From Chryseobacterium oranimense (lineage in GTDB: Bacteria > Bacteroidota > Bacteroidia > Flavobacteriales > Weeksellaceae), in the NCBI RefSeq assembly GCF_025244725.1, contig NZ_CP104203.1:558001-622000 (forward strand): a stretch of DNA of 64,000 bases. The letters are read 5' to 3'. Positions within the stretch are counted from its first letter, which is position 1. Every line of letters starts with the position of its first letter. The translations under genes were made by a program, and so were the position numbers. This document shows, piece after piece, positions 59,577 to 64,000 of the stretch. The notes below the pieces were generated by a model. The model had not been told where the DNA came from and did no database searches. It saw nothing but the letters and a program-made list of their open reading frames with translations.

Positions 59577-59602
59577 CGAAACATTAAACTCGAAACTCAA
59601 CT
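59577..59602. repeat. Heptamer-phased degenerate repeat before the second dioxygenase
   Basis: CGAAACA, TTAAACT, CGAAACT (59577-59597) are three 7-bp related units, followed by CAACT and the ATG at 59603. Confidence 0.45.
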
Positions 59603-60556
59603 ATGTCACTCATCACAGGCCTTCACCACGTTACCGCCGTTACAGGCGACACCCAGGAAAATATAGATTTTTACACCGGAGTTTTAGGCCTTCGGTTGGT
59701 AAAAACAACTGTCAACTTTGATTATTCCGATGTTTACCATTTCTATTTCGGCGACGAATTCGGAACTCCAGGAACCATTATGACCACTTTTCCTTATGGT
59801 AAAGGTCTGGTAAACGGAAGACATGGCAAAGGAATGCTGAATACAACTGCTTTTTCACTATCTATAGATTCTTTGGATTATTGGACGAACCGTTTGGAGC
59901 AGTTTAATATTCCGTTTAAACAGCCACAGCAAAGATTTTCCGGTGAAGTTTTTATGTATCTGGAAGATTTCGACGGATTGGGTTTGGAATTGGTTTTCAA
60001 TGATAAAGATGATAGAAAAGGCTATTACAACGGATTTATACCGAAAGATTATGCCATCAAAGGAATTCACCACGTTGAAATCTGGCTGGATGCCTACGAA
60101 AGAACGGCCGCTTTATTAACAACCCAGATGGATCATCAGTTAATAGCTGAAAGCTCAGATAGGTTTCGGTTTGGAACGGAAAATAAGCCCGGGAAATATG
60201 TGGATTTGCTTTGCACTCCAAACGCCCTGAAAGGTTTGGCAGGAAGAGGAACAGTTCATCACGTTGCTTTTGCCACCCCGAATGCAGAAACGCAGCTTGA
60301 AATGATTGAAAAATTAAACAAATTCGGATTGCAGCATACCGAAGTGAAAGACAGAAAATACTTCACATCCGTCTATTTCAAAGAGCCGGGCGGGGTTTTA
60401 TTTGAAATTGCCACTTCTGGTCCGGGCTTCGATGTAGATGAGGAATTGGCATCTTTGGGAGAACACCTGAGTCTGCCGTCACAATTTGAAGAGAAAAGAG
60501 AACATTTGGTGGAAGTTTTACCGAAATTTAATTATCCAACAGAAAAATACAGATAA
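59603..60556 (+). CDS. Ring-cleaving dioxygenase (VOC family, MhqO-like), paralogue
   Basis: 317 aa, a paralogue of the 58127 gene with the same two-module VOC layout: ITGLHHVTAVTGDTQENIDF, TVNFDYSDVYHFYFGDEFGTPG, HHVAFATPNAE and GVLFEIATSGPGFD. The His and Glu ligands are kept. The two paralogues in one cluster may act on different ring substrates. It is followed after one base by an esterase gene, so those two are tightly coupled. The leader consists of heptamers. Confidence 0.9.
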   Translation: MSLITGLHHVTAVTGDTQENIDFYTGVLGLRLVKTTVNFDYSDVYHFYFGDEFGTPGTIMTTFPYGKGLVNGRHGKGMLNTTAFSLSIDSLDYWTNRLEQFNIPFKQPQQRFSGEVFMYLEDFDGLGLELVFNDKDDRKGYYNGFIPKDYAIKGIHHVEIWLDAYERTAALLTTQMDHQLIAESSDRFRFGTENKPGKYVDLLCTPNALKGLAGRGTVHHVAFATPNAETQLEMIEKLNKFGLQHTEVKDRKYFTSVYFKEPGGVLFEIATSGPGFDVDEELASLGEHLSLPSQFEEKREHLVEVLPKFNYPTEKYR

Positions 60557-60557
60557 A

Positions 60558-61178
60558 ATGAGTCATATTTTAGATATAAAAACAGGAGGGAAATCATTGA
60601 ATGAAGCTGAAAAAGTTTTAATAATGATTCACGGCAGAGGCGGAAGTGCTCAGGATATTTTAAGCCTGTCACAACATTTGAATGTAGAAGATTATGCATT
60701 ATTGGCCCCACAGGCCACCAACGGAACCTGGTATCCTTTTTCATTCATGGCTCCTGTTGAACAAAATGAGCCATGGTTATCATCAGCTGTTGAGACTGTC
60801 GGGAAAACTGTTCAAATCGCTTTGGATGCAGGAATAAAAGCTGAAAATATTTACTTTTTCGGGTTTTCACAGGGGGCATGTTTAACATTGGAATTTTTGG
60901 CAAGAAATGCACAGAGATTTGGTGGAGCGGCAGCAATTATCGGTGGAGTGATCGGTGAAAAAATAAACCGTGAGAATTATAAGGGCGATTTTGCCCAGAC
61001 TCCGGTTTTCCTCGGAACCAGCAATCCGGATTTTCATGTTCCGGTGGAAAGAGTGTATTCAACCGCCAATATTTTAAAGGAAATGAATGCAGATGTTACG
61101 GAAAAAGTGTATGCTAACTTCGGGCATTCTATCAATCAGGAAGAAATAGAACTGGCGAATTCTATTGTTTTTAAATAA
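60558..61178 (+). CDS. Carboxylesterase/phospholipase-type alpha/beta hydrolase (MhqD-like)
   Basis: 206 aa from the ATG at 60558, one base after the previous stop codon; the longer in-frame start at 60486 lies inside the dioxygenase gene. It has VLIMIHGRGGSAQDIL (oxyanion), the nucleophile Ser104 in YFFGFSQGAC, TPVFLGTSNPDFHVP (acid region) and FGHSIN with His. This is the MhqD/YtpA-like esterase type found next to MhqO in Bacillus. It probably hydrolyses products of ring cleavage; the substrate is not known. Confidence 0.9.
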   Translation: MSHILDIKTGGKSLNEAEKVLIMIHGRGGSAQDILSLSQHLNVEDYALLAPQATNGTWYPFSFMAPVEQNEPWLSSAVETVGKTVQIALDAGIKAENIYFFGFSQGACLTLEFLARNAQRFGGAAAIIGGVIGEKINRENYKGDFAQTPVFLGTSNPDFHVPVERVYSTANILKEMNADVTEKVYANFGHSINQEEIELANSIVFK

Positions 61179-61194
61179 TTAATTATTAATTATC

Positions 61195-61236
61195 TGCCAC
61201 GAATGCACGAATTAAATTATTGGTGCATTCGTGGCA
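61195..61236. repeat. Perfect 14-bp hairpin, dispersed-repeat type
   Basis: TGCCACGAATGCAC (61195-61208) and its complement (61223-61236) around a 14-base loop, between the esterase and cupin genes. No T-run follows, so it is likely a repeat, not a terminator. Confidence 0.65.
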
Positions 61237-61295
61237 TAATAAAAAGAATTCCTGATAATTATATAAAATATCTTAAGCTAAAAACTTACATTAGA

Positions 61296-61643
61296 ATGAA
61301 AATTACAAGAATCTTCAGCGATGAAAACGGTGAATCCCACTTTGAAGATATCGAAATCCCATTAATCAATCAGGGTGAAATTGGGTATCTATCTGATGAT
61401 ATCAACGTTAAAAAACTACAATTCAGAAAAGTTTCTGCGGAATATGATTACGATTTTCATCACGCTCCCCAGAGGCAGTATATCGTACTTTTAGACGGTG
61501 GTGTCGAAATAGAAACTTCGTTGGGAGAAATCAGACAGTTTCAAACCGGAGAAATTCTGTTGGTAGAAGATATTTCCGGTAAAGGCCATAAAACAAAAAA
61601 CCTTGAAAAGAAAGAAAGGACTTCAATTTTTATTCATTTGTAA
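61296..61643 (+). CDS. Cupin-domain protein
   Basis: 115 aa from the ATG at 61296 (MKITRIFSDENG); the frame is open from 61203 but its first 31 residues do not match. The cupin core is FHHAPQRQYIVLLDGGVEIETSLGEIRQFQTGEILLVEDISGKGHKT, with His and Glu residues in the usual metal-binding spacing. It may be a small metal-dependent oxygenase or ligand-binding protein. It lies in the mhq-like cluster. Its substrate is unknown. Confidence 0.82.
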   Translation: MKITRIFSDENGESHFEDIEIPLINQGEIGYLSDDINVKKLQFRKVSAEYDYDFHHAPQRQYIVLLDGGVEIETSLGEIRQFQTGEILLVEDISGKGHKTKNLEKKERTSIFIHL

Positions 61644-61692
61644 ACAAGAAACAAGAAATTGAAGCTAAGCATTAAAATTATAATTTAACTTC

Positions 61693-61713
61693 GACATCTG
61701 ACATCTAGCATCT
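61693..61713. repeat. Heptamer-phased repeat before the antiporter gene
   Basis: GACATCT, GACATCT, AGCATCT (61693-61713) are three 7-bp units ending 11 bp before the ATG at 61725. Confidence 0.55.
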
Positions 61714-61724
61714 AACAAAAAAAC

Positions 61725-63335
61725 ATGCACGAACAACTCCTTTTAATTCTCGGACTTTTAATCATTGTAATGCTTCTGGTAATGCTTGCGCAGCGCATCA
61801 GGATTGCTTATCCCATATTTTTGGTATTGGCAGGTTTGGGAATCAGTTTAATTCCGGGTGTTCCGGTTCTACAGCTGGATCCCGATATTATTTTTCTGAT
61901 TTTCCTGCCGCCATTATTGTACGAAGCTGCATGGTATACCTCGTGGAACGATTTCTGGAAATGGAAACGTACCATCGGATTACTGGCTTTCGGGTTGGTT
62001 TTTCTGACGTCCATTGTTATAGCGTTCGCTTCACAGGCATTGATTCCGGGCTTTACTTTGGCGATGGGATTTTTGCTGGGCGGAATTGTTTCCCCACCCG
62101 ATGCAATTGCAGCCACAACGGTTTTAAAAGGGCTGAAAGTTCCGAAGCGTACCATTGCAATGCTGGAAGGCGAAAGCTTGATTAACGACGCATCTTCACT
62201 GATCGTATTCAGGTTTGCTTTGGCAGCTGTCATGACAGGAATGTTTTCGATGCAGGAAGCAACGGGACAATTCTTCCTGGTAGCAGGAATGGGAGTTGTA
62301 GTAGGAATTGCAGGAGCCCATATTTTTTACACAATCCACCGGTTTTTGCCGACAACTCCGGCAATTGATGCTGCACTGACGGTAATTACACCTTATGTTT
62401 TATTTTTAGCGGCTGAGCATTTTCATTACTCGGGAGTGATGGCTGTGGTAAGCGGGGGATTGTTTATGTCGTTCCGTTCCCATGAAATTTTCAAAACCGG
62501 AATGACCAGAATCAATATGACAGGCGTTTGGAATACCCTGATTTTTGTGATGAACGCTCTGGTTTTTGTACTGATCGGTTTGGAACTTCCGGATATCATC
62601 AACGGTTTGGGTAAAACCTCTTTGATAGAAGGAATTAAATATGGTCTGATTATCAGTTTGATCGTCATTGTGGTGCGCCTTTTATGGATTTATCCCGTCG
62701 CACATATACCAAGATGGCTGAGTAAAAAAATAAGAAAAGATCCAAGTCCCGGATGGAAAAATCCTCTGATTATTGGTTGGGCAGGAATGCGCGGCGTTGT
62801 TTCGCTGGCAACAGCTTTGTCGATTCCGGTGATGATGAATCCTGAAACTGCTTTTCCGATGCGGAATCTGATTATTTTTATCACATTTGTCGTTATTTTT
62901 GTTACTTTGGTTTTTCAGGGATTGACACTGCCGTTGATTATCAGGCTGACCAAAATCGGGGAAATTGACCCAATTTTGCCCGCCCATGAACAACAGGCCA
63001 GCATTCAGATCAGGCTGGACAATCTTGCCGTCAACCGGTTGAATGAAAAATACCAGTCCAGTCTGGAAACCAACAGCCTGGTGGAGAATTTTAAAAATAC
63101 TGTTGAAAACGATATCGTACAACAGCAAAGTCATCTGGAATCATTGGAAATGTGCACCAACAGACGAAATGATCTGAATGAATATCACGACATTATGCTT
63201 GATATTTTTGCCTTGCAGCGAAAAGAACTATTTAAGATTAAGCGGGAAAAAGAATTCAGCGACGATGAAATCCGAAAGGCAGAATCCCAGCTGGACCTGA
63301 ATGAACTAAGGATTATCGGGAACAAACATTTGTAA
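61725..63335 (+). CDS. CPA1-family Na+/H+ antiporter (NhaP type)
   Basis: 536 aa with about 12 membrane helices. It contains the family core LEGESLINDASSLIVFRFALAA, where the ND pair forms the ion site, preceded by PPDAIAATTVLKGLKVPKR. WAGMRGVVSLATALSIP lies late in the bundle. A cytosolic tail of about 120 residues, charged and helical, follows (EKYQSSLETNSLVENFKNTV). It exchanges Na+ or other cations for protons. It follows the mhq-like cluster in the same direction, perhaps for pH or electrophile tolerance, but that is inferred. Confidence 0.92.
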   Translation: MHEQLLLILGLLIIVMLLVMLAQRIRIAYPIFLVLAGLGISLIPGVPVLQLDPDIIFLIFLPPLLYEAAWYTSWNDFWKWKRTIGLLAFGLVFLTSIVIAFASQALIPGFTLAMGFLLGGIVSPPDAIAATTVLKGLKVPKRTIAMLEGESLINDASSLIVFRFALAAVMTGMFSMQEATGQFFLVAGMGVVVGIAGAHIFYTIHRFLPTTPAIDAALTVITPYVLFLAAEHFHYSGVMAVVSGGLFMSFRSHEIFKTGMTRINMTGVWNTLIFVMNALVFVLIGLELPDIINGLGKTSLIEGIKYGLIISLIVIVVRLLWIYPVAHIPRWLSKKIRKDPSPGWKNPLIIGWAGMRGVVSLATALSIPVMMNPETAFPMRNLIIFITFVVIFVTLVFQGLTLPLIIRLTKIGEIDPILPAHEQQASIQIRLDNLAVNRLNEKYQSSLETNSLVENFKNTVENDIVQQQSHLESLEMCTNRRNDLNEYHDIMLDIFALQRKELFKIKREKEFSDDEIRKAESQLDLNELRIIGNKHL

Positions 63336-63350
63336 AATAGAGTTGTTTCT

Positions 63351-63427
63351 TAGCCCTGATAGTAACGGCATCCTTTTTTCGCGGATGGAATAAGGCAGCT
63401 GGAAAAAAGATAGAGTGGATAGCAGGA
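63351..63427 (+). ncRNA. Possible structured intergenic element of Flavobacteriia
   Basis: TAGCCCTGATAGTAACGGCA, then a stem formed by CATCCTTTTTTC and GAAAAAAGATAG around GCGGATGGAATAAGGCAGCTG, then GATAGCAGGA. This word pattern (CCCTGAT...ATCCTTTTTT...AAAAAGAT...AGCAGGA) is familiar from flavobacterial intergenic DNA; from memory it may correspond to a described Bacteroidetes RNA motif such as Flavo-1, but this was not checked. It follows the antiporter gene. Confidence 0.4.
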
Positions 63428-63468
63428 ATCAGCTCCTAAAAAAATAACTTTGATACAACACTTAAAAA

Positions 63469-63780
63469 ATGAAAACATTAAATTTTTTAGTCATTGGAAA
63501 AAATCAGGAAATTCTTGAAACTTTAAAGAGAATTATCGAAAATAATGACGGCTGGAAAGCGGAAATACAGAGTGATGAAACGGTTTGCCAGGATTATATT
63601 AAAGAAAATGAGGTAGATATTGTTTTGCTGAGCTCAGGATTGGATGAGGAGTTTGAAAATGAGATCAAAACTTTTTGTGAAAACATCAGCAAAGATGTAA
63701 AGGTAATTGACCATTATGGCGGTGGTAGCGGGCTTTTGAAGAACGAAGTTTACACACTTTTCCCTAATTTGCAGCCGTAA
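63469..63780 (+). CDS. Receiver-like small protein
   Basis: 103 aa with a CheY-like pattern: LNFLVIGKNQEILETLKRII, a middle EVDIVLLSSGLDEEFENEIKTFCEN, and KVIDHYGGGSGLLKNEVYTLF. The phospho-acceptor Asp position reads SSG, not LDD, so it is probably a degenerate receiver. It lies 10 bp before the Crp/Fnr-type gene and may form a unit with it. No output domain is present. Confidence 0.62.
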   Translation: MKTLNFLVIGKNQEILETLKRIIENNDGWKAEIQSDETVCQDYIKENEVDIVLLSSGLDEEFENEIKTFCENISKDVKVIDHYGGGSGLLKNEVYTLFPNLQP

Positions 63781-63789
63781 AATAAATTT

Positions 63790-64000
63790 ATGTTTCAAAA
63801 TATCATCAAAAACATCTCGCGATTTGTCACGTTAACCCCGGAAGAAGAAAAAATTTATGAAGACCTGCTGACACTTCAGAAGTTTCCTAAAAAAACACTT
63901 TTGTTGCGTGAAGGAGAAATCTGCCAGTTCGAAGGTTTTATAAAAGAAGGCTGTGTGCGTACCTATTACCTTGATGAAAACGGTTTTGAAGTAACCCTTC
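63790..64000 (+). CDS. Crp/Fnr-family transcriptional regulator (partial, 5' end)
   Basis: Seventy codons are visible from the ATG at 63790: MFQNIIKNISRFVTLTPEEE, then KKTLLLREGEICQFEGFIKEGCVRTYYLDENGFEV. The strand pattern with LREGE and GCVRTYY is that of the cyclic-nucleotide-binding-type sensor of Bacteroidota Crp/Fnr regulators, whose cNMP site is often degenerate. The DNA-binding HTH lies beyond the window. It is 10 bp after the receiver-like gene, same direction. Confidence 0.85.
   Translation, partial: MFQNIIKNISRFVTLTPEEEKIYEDLLTLQKFPKKTLLLREGEICQFEGFIKEGCVRTYYLDENGFEVTL

Overview
The window looks like a chromosomal stretch of a Flavobacteriia (Bacteroidota), most likely Chryseobacterium or a close relative. 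The reasons are low GC, a T9SS C-terminal sorting domain at the left edge, a GldA-type ABC ATPase, SusC-like/TonB receptors run by an ECF sigma/FecR pair, many Sec-signal or lipoprotein genes, and promoters of the Bacteroidetes type (TTG then TAnnTTTG). No rRNA, tRNA, CRISPR array, integrase or transposase gene was seen.

Layout. 1-3.2 kb: tail of a T9SS cargo protein, then a GbsR/MarR regulator with small membrane proteins and an SRPBCC protein, ending in a truncated DUF2071 gene. 3.0-7.2 kb: secreted GH29 alpha-L-fucosidase and GH3 glycosidase that overlap by one base. 7.3-18.6 kb: mostly housekeeping and secreted genes (lpdA, an S9 peptidase, a TetR regulator with an NTF2-like target, a patatin, gldA). 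19-22.6 kb: GNAT, a LytTR two-component pair, an acyltransferase. 22.7-35.9 kb: an ester/acid utilisation region with an old-yellow-enzyme reductase, two AraC regulators, four alpha/beta hydrolases (one CE1/feruloyl-esterase-like), an acyl-CoA-ligase-like enzyme and a TonB receptor. Two of its operons carry the same pair of 21-bp-phased direct repeats just upstream of the promoter, so they probably form one regulon.

35.9-45.1 kb: an ECF sigma/FecR/TonB receptor/three-lipoprotein locus bounded by a 53-bp direct repeat of the 3' end of the preceding esterase gene, as if a 9.2-kb islet had been inserted there. 45.3-52.8 kb: a secreted adenosine-deaminase-like enzyme followed by an accessory zone rich in small genes and repeats: a pentapeptide-like tandem-repeat protein, a degenerate 21-bp repeat array, a Cys-rich double-glycine-leader-like peptide (bacteriocin-like) between 104-bp direct repeats, a 32-aa membrane peptide, an XRE regulator, a long structured RNA candidate, and an orphan gene between tandem palindromic repeats.

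52.8-64 kb: an MG2/plug-like secreted protein, an SRPBCC protein, a 140-bp palindromic repeat array, and an MhqO/MhqD-like electrophile-detoxification cluster (two ring-cleaving dioxygenases, carboxylesterase, GNAT, cupin) followed by a CPA1 Na+/H+ antiporter and a partial Crp/Fnr regulator. Several genes here have heptanucleotide repeats directly before their start codons, including a 20-copy array that runs into an ATG.

All functions are read from motifs and remembered family features. No search or folding program was run.
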